53,755 nucleotides of DNA from NCBI GenBank assembly GCA_007121455.1, contig SKKN01000044.1, forward strand, positions 1 to 53,755. Reading direction: 5' to 3'. Below are positions 1 to 8,889 of this stretch, piece after piece. The DNA comes from Gemmatimonadota bacterium (GTDB lineage: Bacteria > Gemmatimonadota > Gemmatimonadetes > Longimicrobiales > Gaopeijiaceae). The stretch's first letter is position 1. Every line of letters begins with the position of its first letter. Below the pieces are notes generated by a model. It saw only the letters and a program-made list of their open reading frames with translations. It did not search any database and was not told the origin of the DNA. The position numbers were made by a program, and so were the translations under genes.

Positions 1-325
1 CGAGCTCGGCCTTCATGGTCCGGAGCGCCCGGAGCTTTTCGTCGACCTCCACCAACTTCTCCTCGGCTCGCCGCCTTACATCGGCGGGCCGGACGCCGTG
101 ATCGAGGCGAATCTCGAGAAGCTCTCCGATCTCGTCCAACGTGAATCCCAGCGCCTTCGCCCGCTGAATGAAGAGGAGGCGCTCCACCGTCTCCTCCGGG
201 TACTGTCGGTAGCCCGAGGGAGTGCGGGGAGGTTCGGGGATGAGCCCACGGTGCTCGTAGAACCGGACCGTGTCCACACCGACACCGGATCGCTCCGCGA
301 CCTCTCCCACCTTAAGATCGTGCAT
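1..325 (-). CDS. MerR family metal-type regulator (C-terminus beyond window edge)
   Basis: About 108 residues are visible. The protein starts MHDLKVGEVAERSGVGVDTVRFYEHRGLIP, a classic MerR winged helix-turn-helix with the VRFYE and GYRQYPEETVERL signatures, followed by the start of the dimerisation helix (ADVRRRAEEKLVEVDEKLRALRTMKAEL). The metal- or ligand-binding C-terminus lies outside the window, so the inducer cannot be read. A perfect MerR-type dyad 68 bp upstream of the start codon and a second dyad in front of the divergent MerC-like gene suggest that it controls itself and that gene. The family is certain; a mercury or other heavy-metal role is inferred from the MerC-like neighbour. 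Confidence 0.9.
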   Translation of the reverse strand, partial: MHDLKVGEVAERSGVGVDTVRFYEHRGLIPEPPRTPSGYRQYPEETVERLLFIQRAKALGFTLDEIGELLEIRLDHGVRPADVRRRAEEKLVEVDEKLRALRTMKAEL

Positions 326-392
326 GGTTGCTCCGTCGGTTTGATCCCTCACCGATTCCGCTCACCCTCTCCAGCTACCTCTCACGGCAAGA

Positions 393-420
393 TTGACCCT
401 GGAGTGCACTCCAGGGTCAA
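393..420. promoter_or_regulatory. 28-bp perfect palindrome, MerR-type operator/promoter
   Basis: Each half is TTGACCCTGGAGTG and the whole 28-bp site is a perfect inverted repeat. It resembles ZntR/CueR/MerR-class operators, where the dyad sits inside a 19-20 bp spacer behind a TTGAC -35 box. On the minus strand a TTGACC -35 is followed after 19 bp by CAATCT, a weak -10 pointing at merR, as expected for an autoregulated MerR promoter. Because the site is symmetric it also offers a TTGACC on the plus strand. Confidence 0.7.
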
Positions 421-508
421 GGGGGGATGGGTCGAAGCTTCGGATAACCGGACCCGGGACGGACGCTCGCCGAGGTACGAGGCACTGCCCCCGTACGCCT
501 CGCCCACC

Positions 509-533
509 TTGACTCTATACCATGGTACAGGGT
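509..533 (+). promoter_or_regulatory. Second MerR-type promoter/operator for the MerC-like gene
   Basis: TTGACT at 509-514 overlaps an imperfect dyad (ACTCTATAC, then CCATGG at the centre, then GTACAGGGT) in which 7 of 9 arm positions pair. The arrangement matches promoters of the CadR/PbrR/MerR class, where the regulator untwists an over-long spacer. The -10 region after a 19-bp spacer (CTTTCC) is poor, so strong dependence on the activator, or a decayed promoter, is possible. Confidence 0.6.
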
Positions 534-619
534 CTTTCCTTCCGTGGAGCCCGCGGAGCGGCCCCCGCAGGAACGCCGCGCCGCTCTGCCGCGCCGGAGC
601 GCCAGGCGCCCTGGCGTTC

Positions 620-889
620 GTGAGCGCGATGGGAGCGGGGTTTCTGATCAACGACCTGATCCGCCTTCCCCTCCTGGCCGTGGCCCTCGGGGTCGCGATC
701 TGGGGTCTGGCGCGGGGGGTGAAGCGACGGCGCGACCGGCGAGCCCTCTGGCTGGGAACGGCCGCGTCGGCGGGCATGGCGGCCGGGATCTTTCTTGGCG
801 CCTGGATGGTGTGGCTCGCCGCCGTCGTGCTGGTGGGGGCGTCCATCGGGAACCTGCTGCCGGCGCCTTCCGCCGAGCCGTTAGGGTGA
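620..889 (+). CDS. MerC-like small inner-membrane protein, N-terminus uncertain
   Basis: The readable part (GAGFLINDLIRLPLLAVALGVAIWGLARGVKRRR, then a charged loop and two more hydrophobic stretches to GASIGNLL) looks like the last three membrane segments of a MerC-type metal-uptake protein. The same frame continues upstream through APLCRAGAPGALAFVSA, which resembles the first MerC helix but has one Cys where the family normally has a Cys pair. No convincing start precedes it: GTG 620 and ATG 629 are the only reasonable starts, and both would cut off the first helix. It may be a short variant or a decaying gene. It is divergent from the MerR gene behind a MerR-type promoter. Confidence 0.5.
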   Translation: MSAMGAGFLINDLIRLPLLAVALGVAIWGLARGVKRRRDRRALWLGTAASAGMAAGIFLGAWMVWLAAVVLVGASIGNLLPAPSAEPLG

Positions 890-1165
890 CCGTAGTCGGG
901 GCGGCGGCAGGGCGGCAGAAAGAGAAGCCCGCGCCTTCGAGGGCAACCGCATCTCGAGGGCGACGGCTCCCTTGATCGTGAATCGGGGACACTCAGCGGA
1001 GGAACTCACCCGTTCGAGCCGGCTCCCGTGGGAAAGGATCCGCTTTCTCAAGTCGGCCGCTTCGCGGGGACTCGGGAATCCCTCTCGTTCCGCATCTTCG
1101 AGCGCCTGATGGAGGAAGGCGGGGCCGAGGTGGGCGCGATGGCAGTCCTCGATGGTTCGTGCCAC
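881..1165 (-). CDS. Hypothetical 94-aa protein downstream of the hybrid kinase
   Basis: A GTG start lies 5 bp after the stop of the hybrid kinase, so translation could be coupled. The N-terminal two thirds (MARTIEDCHRAHLGPAF, then ALEDAEREGFPSPREAADLRKRIL) look like an ordinary amphipathic helical protein. The last 20 residues are proline/arginine-rich and overlap the 3' end of the MerC-like gene by 9 bp. No family is recognised. The support is position and composition only; it could be a chance frame. Confidence 0.35.
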   Translation of the reverse strand: MARTIEDCHRAHLGPAFLHQALEDAEREGFPSPREAADLRKRILSHGSRLERVSSSAECPRFTIKGAVALEMRLPSKARASLSAALPPPRLRSP

Positions 1166-1170
1166 GGTCG

Positions 1171-3594
1171 TCAGGTCGACGCGCGCTCATAGGAACGGAC
1201 CAGCTCCAGGATCTCCGAGATGTCGAAGGGCTTGCGCACCATGGGAATCCGGGTTTCGTGCATGATGCGTCCCACCTCCCGGGCCCTCACGTCGCCGGTC
1301 ATGAAGACGATCCGGCCCGCGTACTCCGGCGCCTGCTCCCGAAGTCGAGTCAGGAGCTCCTCGCCGCCGATCCCCGGCATCCGGAGATCGGAGAGGACCA
1401 GGTGGAAGGGGTCGTCGGCGGCCGCGACCCGCTCCAGCGCCTCGCCTCCATCGGCGGCCAGCTCCACGTGGTGTCCTTCCCGGTTGAGGAGCCTGTCCAG
1501 CACCTGACGGATCCCCGATTCATCATCCACCACCAGGATCCGGAGCGACCTCCTGGAGGTGGGTTCGGAGGGTGGGGTTGCGGAGGGCGTGGAGGGCGGC
1601 TCCGTTCGCCTTGGTCCGGCGGCCGGGAGGTGGACCAGAAAGAGGGCACCCCGGCCGACTTCGCTCTGCACGTCGATCTCTCCACCATGCTCCGCCACGA
1701 TGCTGTGGACCAGGCTCAGCCCCAGCCCGGTCCCTTCATCCGGGTCCTTGGTGGTCCAGAAGGGATCGAAGAGGCGATCCAGGTGCGCTGCCGGGATTCC
1801 GGGACCGTTGTCGTAGATCGAGAGGGTGACGCCCCGGAGGGCGGCCTTCGTGCGGACGATGATCCGGCGCTCCCGGTCCACGGTCTCCAGCGCCTGCTCG
1901 GCGTTCACCACCAGGTTCAGGAGGACCTGCTCGAACGGACCGCGATCGCCGGTGACGGGAGGCAGACCCTCGGCAAGATCCAGCGACACGTCGATGTTGT
2001 GGGTCCCAAGGGCGTACTTCCGAACGGTGAGAACGTGGCGGACCACATCGTTCAGGTCCACCCGGTGGGCCGAATCGGCGATCTTGTAGCTGTGGCGGGT
2101 CAGCCGCCGCAGGTTGTTCACGATCTGCGAACTCCGCTCCGCCTCTCTGGCCACCGTGCGGAGCATCTCCATCTCGTCTTCGGAACGGGTGTCGTCCATG
2201 AGAAGCTGGACCAGACCCCGGATCGAGGTGAGGGGGTTGTTCAGCTCGTGGGCCACCCCGCCCACCAGCGTTCCCAGGCTGGCCAGACGCTCGGCCCGCC
2301 GGAGCTGTTCGTCTTGGGCCCGCTCTTCGGTGATGTCTCGGGCGATTCCGTGGATCCCCGTGATGGTCTCGCCCTCCCGGATGGGCGTGGCGGCCAGGTG
2401 GATGTCGCGCTTCTCGCCGGACGGCCGCTGGATCCGAAGCTCCACCTCGAGGGTCTCGACCTCGCCCTCGGCCACCGTACGGTAGGCGGCCTCGGCAGGG
2501 GGAAGGTCCTCCGGAGCGAAGAGTTCCTCGAAGGGGCGCCCCAGCACCTGCTCGGCCGGGCGTCCCAGCAGCTCCTCGCCTGCCCGGTTCAGCTCCGTTA
2601 TGCGGTTCTCGTTATCCACCGCATACACGGTGGATGGGGCGGTCTGGACCAGCCGTCGGTAGTGCCGCTCGCTGGCCCGGACCCCGGCCTCGGCCCGCTC
2701 TCGCCGGATGGCGCCTCCGAGGGTGCTGGCCGCCGCCTGGAGCGCCTCCTGCTCGGCCACCGACCACGCCCGGGCGTGTCGGCAGTCGTCGAAGCCCAGG
2801 CATCCCCACCACGCGTCGCCCACGAAGATCGGCACGATGGCCATGGAGCGGATGGACTGCTCGTGGAGGTGGGGTTGTTCGGCCTTCGGGAATTCGGCCA
2901 CGGCTCCCTGAACCATCTTGCCCGCCTGGAAACGCTGGACCCACCGGCCGAACCCGGCGGCGGTGAGATCCATGTCCTGCATCTCGGAATTCTCCAGCTC
3001 GGGGTCGGCATGGGGGGCGGTCCACTCGAAGCGTTGACTCACCAGGGGGCGGCCCTCCGGACCGGTCCGGGTCTGGAACAGATAGGCCCGGCTCACCTCG
3101 GTGGCTTGCCCCAGTCGGGCCAGGACCGGATCGACCCGGCGTTCCCAGTCCGCGCTTTGGAGGAAGAGCCTGGCAGCGAACGCCACGGCTTGGAGGACTC
3201 CCTCGCTCCTCCGCCGCTCCTGCTCCGCCTGGCGCCGTTCGGTGATGTCCCGGGCGATGGAGACGAGCATGCTGGTTTCACCGTCCCTCCGGATGGGGAC
3301 GATCCGGCTCCGGTACGAGCGGGGCAGGCCATCGGCGCCCACCGCTTCCCCCTCGTGTTCGGCCGGCTCTCCGGTTCGGATGACGCGTTGGAGGGTCTCG
3401 CGGTAGGCGTCTATGGAGTCATGGGCCACATACTCGAACACGGAGCGACCCAGCGCTTCCGTCAGGTCGATCCCGGCTTCGCCTCGGTTGGCGTAGCTGA
3501 CCCGCCCGTCCCGGTCCAGGATGAAGACCAGGTCGGGGATTATCGTGAGGGTTTCGCGGAGGGTCCGCTCGTCCACGGACGGTTGGTGGGGCAT
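1171..3594 (-). CDS. Hybrid sensor histidine kinase: PAS-GAF-PAS-HisKA-HATPase-receiver
   Basis: The 807-residue protein has no membrane segment. PAS 1 is at about residues 8-125 and ends in the PAC-like ARDITERRQAEQ. A GAF-like domain is at about 140-300 (IVPIFVGDAWWGCLGFDD), and PAS 2 at 305-425. The H-box is AHELNNPLTSIRG (His449), the N-box LLNLVVNAEQA (Asn564), the G1 box DNGPG (595-599), and GTGLGLSLV follows. A C-terminal receiver (682-805) has Asp736 in LVLSDLRMPG and Lys788 in VRKPF. This predicts a cytosolic redox-, ligand- or energy-sensing kinase with autoregulation or phosphorelay. No DNA-binding partner is adjacent, so the output is unknown. Confidence 0.93.
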   Translation of the reverse strand: MPHQPSVDERTLRETLTIIPDLVFILDRDGRVSYANRGEAGIDLTEALGRSVFEYVAHDSIDAYRETLQRVIRTGEPAEHEGEAVGADGLPRSYRSRIVPIRRDGETSMLVSIARDITERRQAEQERRRSEGVLQAVAFAARLFLQSADWERRVDPVLARLGQATEVSRAYLFQTRTGPEGRPLVSQRFEWTAPHADPELENSEMQDMDLTAAGFGRWVQRFQAGKMVQGAVAEFPKAEQPHLHEQSIRSMAIVPIFVGDAWWGCLGFDDCRHARAWSVAEQEALQAAASTLGGAIRRERAEAGVRASERHYRRLVQTAPSTVYAVDNENRITELNRAGEELLGRPAEQVLGRPFEELFAPEDLPPAEAAYRTVAEGEVETLEVELRIQRPSGEKRDIHLAATPIREGETITGIHGIARDITEERAQDEQLRRAERLASLGTLVGGVAHELNNPLTSIRGLVQLLMDDTRSEDEMEMLRTVAREAERSSQIVNNLRRLTRHSYKIADSAHRVDLNDVVRHVLTVRKYALGTHNIDVSLDLAEGLPPVTGDRGPFEQVLLNLVVNAEQALETVDRERRIIVRTKAALRGVTLSIYDNGPGIPAAHLDRLFDPFWTTKDPDEGTGLGLSLVHSIVAEHGGEIDVQSEVGRGALFLVHLPAAGPRRTEPPSTPSATPPSEPTSRRSLRILVVDDESGIRQVLDRLLNREGHHVELAADGGEALERVAAADDPFHLVLSDLRMPGIGGEELLTRLREQAPEYAGRIVFMTGDVRAREVGRIMHETRIPMVRKPFDISEILELVRSYERAST

Positions 3595-4226
3595 GGTTCG
3601 GGTCCCTGGACCGGCGGAACCGGAGTGAGGGGACAGGCAGCGTCGGTCACCTTACGGTATTCTGACGATAAGGGATCGGCCGGGCCGGTACCAGTTGACG
3701 GGGTTTCCTTTTCTCGGCGGGTCCGACAACGTGGCGCCGGCGGAGCCGTCCCGGCCTCACCGCTCCATGTCCACCTTCCTCATGGATAGGCAATTCAAAC
3801 GCCCTCCGTCACGAGGAGGCAAGCTATGGCGGGGCATTTGGGGAGCGCAAGCGAGACGGGGCCGGAAAGGGCATGGGGGAGCGCTGGAGTCGTTGTCGGC
3901 TGTGCTGGGAGCGCAGGAGCGGGCAAGGGGTGCACCGAAGGGTGGGGGACCACCGCCCCGAAGGGCGCGAATCTGATGAACGTAGCGACGTTACGACATC
4001 CGTGACGGAAGCCGGATGGCCGGGGGGCCAGGAGCCGGACATTACCCGGAACTGAACAAGGTTCCGGATAACAGAACGACTTTCCACCACCGGATCCCTG
4101 GAAGAAGAACCTTGCCCTCGTGGACCGAGGGGGAAACAATGCTGCTGCACCTTGGGGTCCACCGGGGACCGGGCGGATCCGGCTCAAGCCTCCGGAGGCG
4201 CCGGCCCCCACCACGAGGAGGTTCCC
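3595..4226. other. 632-bp intergenic region between divergent kinase and protease genes
   Basis: No frame here has convincing protein character. The sequence is GC-rich with several small inverted repeats; the best is listed at 4042-4071, and a CCCTCG/CGAGGG hairpin lies near 4117-4133. No known riboswitch core was recognised by eye. It presumably holds the two divergent promoters and a long leader of the protease gene. Confidence 0.6.
4042..4071. repeat. 30-bp near-perfect inverted repeat upstream of the S8 protease
   Basis: Left arm TTACCCGGAAC (4042-4052) and right arm GTTCCGGATAA (4061-4071) pair at 10 of 11 positions around an 8-nt centre. With no T-run and a location 155 bp before the protease start, it is more likely an operator or leader hairpin than a terminator. 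Confidence 0.5.
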
Positions 4227-6248
4227 ATGGAGGTAGTCCCTTCGACCCGGCGAGGGACGGTCTTGAGGCGTCCGGTACGCTCGACGCGCCGCCTCTCCGC
4301 GCTGCCGGTCCTTGCGGCCATCGCGGCGCTGGTCCTTGCCGCCTGTTCGGATCTCGGTCCCACGAGCCCACCGGAGAACGCGCCCCCCGCGGGCGCGACG
4401 GCTCCTCCCGGGCTGGCGGCCCAGGCGGAGGATCCCGTCGCTCCCGGACGGATCCTGGCCGCGTTCACTCCGGGGGCGAACCGGGCCGCCATTGCCGCCA
4501 TTGCGGAGGCCCACGGCGCCCGGATCCAGCGTGAGATCGGCCTTGGCATCTGGCTCCTCGACGTCACCACGGGGGCGGAGGTGGCCGTCGCGAACGCCCT
4601 CTCCCGCGCGCCCGACGTCCGCTTCGCGGAGCCGGACCGGATCCGGACCTTCCCGGCGTTCTCGTGCGAGACCTGCGTGGCCACGGGAGACCCTTTCACC
4701 GGCTACAAGTGGGACCTGGTGAACACGGGCGAGGTCCGGAGCAGCACCGACGAGCTTCTGGCGACCACGGGGGAGGTCGGAGCGGACATCAACTGGCTCC
4801 CCCTGTTCGAGGCGCTGCAGGACGCGGAGCGTGACGACGTGACGGTGGCGATCCTCGACTCGGGGATCCGGGCCACCCACGAGGACTTGGCCGAACGGGT
4901 CGTGGGCGGCTGGAACTTCTTCCACGACACCTCGAACCACGCCGACGACCACGGCCACGGAACGCACGTCGCCGGCATCGCGGCCGCTCACGCGAACAAC
5001 GGTGTGGGCCTGGCCGGGGTCGCGCATTTCCCGGAGGTGGACCTCCTTTCCGTGAAGGTCTGCGGGCCCACGGCCACCTGGTTCGGACTCGTCCTCTCCT
5101 ACGGCTGCACCGACTCGGCCATCACCGAGGGGATCATTTGGGCGGCGGACCAGGGCGCCCACGTGCTGAACCTGAGCCTGGGGGGGGCCGATCACTCCCA
5201 GGCCCAGCAGGACGCTCTGGCCTACGCCCTGGATGAGGACGCGCTGCCCGTCTGCGCCGCCGGGAACAACGGAACGAGCACCGTGAGCTATCCCGCCCGG
5301 AACCCCGAGTGTGTCGCGGTGAGCTCCACGAATTGGAGCGACGGGCTGGCCAGCTACTCGAACTGGGGGGACGAGATCGAACTGTCCGCACCGGGGGGTG
5401 GCTTCGAGGACGATCCGTACAGCCAGATCAGCTCGGCGCTCCACGACGCGGACGACGCCTACGGGTGGAAGGCCGGCACCTCCATGGCCTCCCCCCAGGT
5501 GGCGGGTCTCGCCGCCGTCCTCTACTCCCTGGGCGTCGGGGGACCGGACGCGGTGCGGAAGCGGATGCACGAGACGGCCCACGATCTGGGCGATCCGGGG
5601 TGGGATCCCGTCTTCGGGTATGGTCGGATCGACGCGGCCGCGGCCATCGAGGGGCTGGTGGATTCGCCCGTAGACCCGCCGCCACCCGACGAGAACGAAC
5701 CGCCCGTGGCCTCGTTCGCCTTCACCTGCACCGAGCTGAGCTGCGACTTCGACGCATCGGAATCCTACGACCCCGACGGCACCATCGAGAGCTACGACTG
5801 GGCCTTCGGCGACGGGAACACAGGATCGGGGGAGGTCGTCAGCCACACCTACGGGTCGGCCGACACCTACACCGTCACCCTCACCGTCACCGACAACGAC
5901 GGCGCCACCGACACGACTACCGAGAACGTCGCCGTGGAGGAGGCTCCCGAGGAGGGCGAGCTCTCCGTCGAGTACGAGGTGAACACCCGCACCACGGGAC
6001 CATGGAACCGGGCCGACGTCACTTGGAGCGTTTCTCATACCGGAGGGGAGCTCGGGAGCGTGACGACCGAGCTCCTGGATGAAGAGGAGGACGTGCTCGA
6101 CTCCCAGACGTCATCGGTGAGCGGGGCCAGCGGATCCGGGGAGCACAACCTTCGGACCCGGAACGGCACTTCGGACAAGGTGCGTTTCATCGTCACGGAC
6201 GCGGATGGTACGGAAATCTTCCAGGAGGATAAGCACACCTCCTTCTGA
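4227..6248 (+). CDS. Subtilisin-like S8 serine protease lipoprotein with PKD domain
   Basis: The ATG at 4227 follows a GAGGAGG Shine-Dalgarno sequence, giving 673 residues. The N-terminus ends in a lipobox LAAC (Cys40). An inhibitor_I9-like propeptide at about 72-140 ([18 protein letters not shown]) precedes the catalytic domain. The triad is Asp211 (AILDSGI), His244 (HGHGTHVAG) and Ser419 ([11 protein letters not shown]), with oxyanion Asn347 (AAGNNG). A PKD domain at about 480-560 ([23 protein letters not shown]) and a beta-rich C-terminal domain of about 100 residues follow. It is predicted to be an exported, lipid-anchored protease that degrades extracellular protein. Extra Cys pairs (CETC, CTELSC) fit extracytoplasmic disulfides. 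Confidence 0.94.
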   Translation: MEVVPSTRRGTVLRRPVRSTRRLSALPVLAAIAALVLAACSDLGPTSPPENAPPAGATAPPGLAAQAEDPVAPGRILAAFTPGANRAAIAAIAEAHGARIQREIGLGIWLLDVTTGAEVAVANALSRAPDVRFAEPDRIRTFPAFSCETCVATGDPFTGYKWDLVNTGEVRSSTDELLATTGEVGADINWLPLFEALQDAERDDVTVAILDSGIRATHEDLAERVVGGWNFFHDTSNHADDHGHGTHVAGIAAAHANNGVGLAGVAHFPEVDLLSVKVCGPTATWFGLVLSYGCTDSAITEGIIWAADQGAHVLNLSLGGADHSQAQQDALAYALDEDALPVCAAGNNGTSTVSYPARNPECVAVSSTNWSDGLASYSNWGDEIELSAPGGGFEDDPYSQISSALHDADDAYGWKAGTSMASPQVAGLAAVLYSLGVGGPDAVRKRMHETAHDLGDPGWDPVFGYGRIDAAAAIEGLVDSPVDPPPPDENEPPVASFAFTCTELSCDFDASESYDPDGTIESYDWAFGDGNTGSGEVVSHTYGSADTYTVTLTVTDNDGATDTTTENVAVEEAPEEGELSVEYEVNTRTTGPWNRADVTWSVSHTGGELGSVTTELLDEEEDVLDSQTSSVSGASGSGEHNLRTRNGTSDKVRFIVTDADGTEIFQEDKHTSF

Positions 6249-6267
6249 CGCGGCTCCCCCCGAGCCG

Positions 6268-6305
6268 GGCGTTCCACGCGAGTCGCAACTCTCGCGTGGA
6301 ACGCC
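6268..6305. terminator. 15-bp perfect stem-loop after the protease gene
   Basis: Arms GGCGTTCCACGCGAG and CTCGCGTGGAACGCC (6268-6282, 6291-6305) enclose an 8-nt loop, 20 bp after the protease stop. No T-run follows, so it is a strong RNA hairpin that probably ends or protects the transcript rather than a textbook intrinsic terminator. Confidence 0.6.
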
Positions 6306-6482
6306 TGGCTCCTCCTGTCCGCCGCCGTGCCGGCCCAGGAGCGGTGGACCTCCCCCCGGGAGGATCCGGAGGAGCGCCCGCGTGCCCTCGATCTCGGCTT
6401 CTCCGCCGGAGGCCTCTACTCCACCGACTGGAGCTCAAGCATCCTCATCTCGTACGACGAGCGGCATTCCCGGGGAGCTTCC
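6282..6482 (+). pseudogene. Remnant of an exported protein (signal peptide and first residues only)
   Basis: One frame reads like a signal peptide and mature start: VATLAWNAWLLLSAAVPAQERW, then about 20 charged residues, then LDLGFSAGGLYSTDWSSSILISYDE, which has the alternating pattern of a first beta-strand of an outer-membrane protein. There is no start codon in frame before it, the frame turns into low-quality sequence after about 6470, and no continuation was found. I read it as the 5' stub of a lost exported gene; a chance open frame is the alternative. The rest of 6249-6641 shows nothing else. Confidence 0.4.
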
Positions 6483-6641
6483 CGGCGACCTGGTGCGGTC
6501 CCGGCGAGAACCCATCATATTGTGATCCTGAGAAGGGGGGCCGGGTCGCAGCGCCGGCCCGGCCCCTCGCCGCGGGTTCCGGTCGGGTGAGCCGGCCGGA
6601 CCCCTTCCTTCCACATCTCGCAGACCGGAGGCCGCCGCTCC

Positions 6642-7886
6642 GTGAACACCCTGGTCCTGAACGTCGGCTCGTCCACCCTGAAGTTCCAGCTCATCCGGAC
6701 CGACCCGGAGGCGATGCGGGAAGACCGGGACCGACGCCTGGCCCGGGGCATGGTGGAGCGCATCGGAGGAGAGGCGGTCCTCACCCTGAAGGCTGCGGGA
6801 AAAGAGCCTGTGAAGGAGGCGGCCTCGATCCGGGACCACCGGGCCGCGGTGGACCACGTCCTCCGCTGGATCGCGTCTTCCGAGTCCGGGGTGGAGGTGG
6901 AGAGCCTTGCCGACATCCGGGCTGCTGGACACCGCGTGGTCCACGGGGGTGAGCACTTCCGGAAGTCGGTCCTGATCGACGGGGAGGTGATCCGCCGGAT
7001 CGAGGAGACGATCGATCTGGCACCCCTCCACAACGCCCACAACCTGAAGGGGATTCGGGCGGTCACCGATGTCCTGGGGCCGGGCATCCCCCAGGTCGCG
7101 GTCTTCGACACCGCCTTCCACGCCACCCTCCCGGAGCCGGCCTACCTCTACGCCATCCCCTACTCCATCTACCGCCGCTACAAGGTCCGTCGGTACGGCT
7201 TCCACGGCACCTCCCACCGCTACGTGGCCTGGAGGTACCGGCGTCTGACCGGGATCGAGCGGAGCGAGACCAACCTCGTGACCCTCCACCTGGGGAACGG
7301 CTGCTCCGCCTGCGCCATCTCCCGGGGGGACTCGCTGGACACCTCCATGGGGTTCACCCCGCTGGAGGGGCTGGTCATGGGGACCCGCTCCGGGGACGTG
7401 GATCCGGCGGTCCTGGACTACATCGCGCAGAAGGAGGGGATGGGCCTTCCCGAGGTGGAGCGGCTCCTCAATACCCAATCCGGACTTCTGGGCATCTCCG
7501 GGCTCACCCATGACATGCGGGAGCTCCTGGCCGAGGCCCGGGAGCACGACGACCGCCGAGCCCGGCTGGCCATGGAGGTCTTCTGCCACCGGGCCCGGAA
7601 GTACATCGGGGCCTATCTGGCGGCCATGGGCGGGGCCGACGCCCTGGTCTTCACCGGGGGGATCGGGGAAAACGCGGCCCCGATCCGGGCCTCGATCATG
7701 AAGGGGCTGGAGTGGATGGGCGTGGAGCTGGACCCGGGCACCAACGCCGGGATGGTAGGCGGGGAGGAAGGACCCATCTCCACCTCCGACTCCCGCCTGG
7801 CGGCCTGGGTGATCCCCACCGACGAGGAGCTTCTGATCGCCCGGGATACGGTGCGGCTCGTGACGGGAGACGAAGGGAGGTTTTGA
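6642..7886 (+). CDS. ackA: Acetate kinase
   Basis: This 414-residue ASKHA-fold kinase interconverts acetyl phosphate plus ADP with acetate plus ATP. Family signatures are intact: NVGSSTLKF at the N-terminus (Asn7), [65 protein letters not shown] and FTGGIGENA. The start is a GTG at 6642. No phosphotransacetylase gene is adjacent, so the source of acetyl phosphate is not shown here. The next gene on the same strand is a GntR regulator, but a 120-bp gap separates them. Confidence 0.96.
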   Translation: MNTLVLNVGSSTLKFQLIRTDPEAMREDRDRRLARGMVERIGGEAVLTLKAAGKEPVKEAASIRDHRAAVDHVLRWIASSESGVEVESLADIRAAGHRVVHGGEHFRKSVLIDGEVIRRIEETIDLAPLHNAHNLKGIRAVTDVLGPGIPQVAVFDTAFHATLPEPAYLYAIPYSIYRRYKVRRYGFHGTSHRYVAWRYRRLTGIERSETNLVTLHLGNGCSACAISRGDSLDTSMGFTPLEGLVMGTRSGDVDPAVLDYIAQKEGMGLPEVERLLNTQSGLLGISGLTHDMRELLAEAREHDDRRARLAMEVFCHRARKYIGAYLAAMGGADALVFTGGIGENAAPIRASIMKGLEWMGVELDPGTNAGMVGGEEGPISTSDSRLAAWVIPTDEELLIARDTVRLVTGDEGRF

Positions 7887-8006
7887 GACCGGACCGCGAA
7901 GACTTGTAAGTACTGGACATTATGGGTAGCTTCAGGGGTATCGACGGCGAGGCGATCGTGCACGAATCCGGCTCGCTCCAGGTTGTAGTCCCGAATTCCC
8001 CTCGTC

Positions 8007-8822
8007 ATGCCTCCGAAACTTCGCTCCGGCACCCCCCGTCACGAACAGATCTCCACCTGGCTTCGGGAACAGATCGAGTCCGGGACCTTCCAGGTAGACG
8101 AGCGCCTTCCCTCGGAGAACGAGCTGTGCCAGCGGTTTGAGGTGAGCCGGATCACCGTGCGTCGGGCTCTCCAGACCCTGGAGGCCGACGGCTTCATCTA
8201 CCGCCGGCAGGGGCTAGGCTCCTTCGTGGCGGACCGCAGGGTACGGCAGGGGCTCGTTCGTCTCACCGACTTCCACCAGGACATGGCCCTGGCCGGGCTC
8301 ACTGCCTCGTCTCGCGTCCTCTGCCAGCGGGAAGTGCCCTGTCCCGAGCCCGTGGCACCCTGGCTCGAGGTCTCCTGCGACACCCCGGTTCTCCGGGTGG
8401 ACCGACTCCGGCTGGGGGATGGGGAACCCGTGGCCCTGGACCGGACCTGGTTTCCCCGTCCCTACAGCCGTCTCCTGGAGAACCGGGAGCTGGGGGACGA
8501 CACCTTCTACCGGATCCTGGAAGAGGAGTACGGCATCCCCATCGTCTCGGGTCGGTACCGGATCTCAGCAGACGTGACCGACCCGGAAACCGCCGGGATC
8601 CTGGAGGTGGAGCCCGGGGCCGCCCTCCTGATCATCGAGCGCCTGAGCCGGACGAGCGAAGGCCGCCCGGTCTACTTCCAGCGACGGTTCTACCGGAGCG
8701 ACCGGGTGGCCTACGAGCTGGAGCTGGCCCGGGATCCGGGGGGGCGGGGCGCCGGGGAGTCCCCGGACCAGGTGGGGATGCCCCTCCGGGACTTCCACGT
8801 GGTCTTCGACAGCGGAGACTGA
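8007..8822 (+). CDS. GntR/HutC family transcriptional regulator with UTRA domain
   Basis: The 271-residue protein has an N-terminal winged HTH (residues about 8-75: LREQIESGTFQVDERLPSENELCQRFEVSRITVRRAL, EADGFIYRRQGLGSFVA) and a C-terminal UTRA ligand-binding domain (about 95-245, ending IIERLSRTSEGRPVYFQRRFYRSDRVAYELEL). UTRA domains usually bind small phosphorylated or acidic metabolites, and the regulators usually repress. It lies between ackA and the convergent sulfur operon. A CTTGTAA element occurs both upstream of this gene (7903) and in the sulfur-operon promoter, which hints that it may control the latter. Confidence 0.92.
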   Translation: MPPKLRSGTPRHEQISTWLREQIESGTFQVDERLPSENELCQRFEVSRITVRRALQTLEADGFIYRRQGLGSFVADRRVRQGLVRLTDFHQDMALAGLTASSRVLCQREVPCPEPVAPWLEVSCDTPVLRVDRLRLGDGEPVALDRTWFPRPYSRLLENRELGDDTFYRILEEEYGIPIVSGRYRISADVTDPETAGILEVEPGAALLIIERLSRTSEGRPVYFQRRFYRSDRVAYELELARDPGGRGAGESPDQVGMPLRDFHVVFDSGD

Positions 8823-8829
8823 GCCGCAT

Positions 8830-8844
8830 CGCCCCGGAGGGGCG
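8830..8844. terminator. Short GC hairpin between convergent genes
   Basis: CGCCCC, GGA, GGGGCG forms a 6-bp stem between the stops of the GntR gene and the SLC13 gene. There is no T-run, so it is a weak candidate for a bidirectional transcript end. Confidence 0.35.
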
Positions 8845-8889
8845 GCGTGTCGCCCTCCGTGTCCCCACCTCCGCAACCAGGTGGCAGGA

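Noticed and set aside
1159-3789. 876-codon open frame on the plus strand
   Set aside because: It is the antisense of the PAS-GAF-PAS histidine kinase; its sequence is Gly/Arg/Pro/His-rich with no domain, while the minus strand has clear H, N and G boxes and a receiver.
3795-6038. 747-codon open frame on the minus strand
   Set aside because: Antisense of the S8 protease, which shows a complete catalytic triad; the frame has no recognisable domain.
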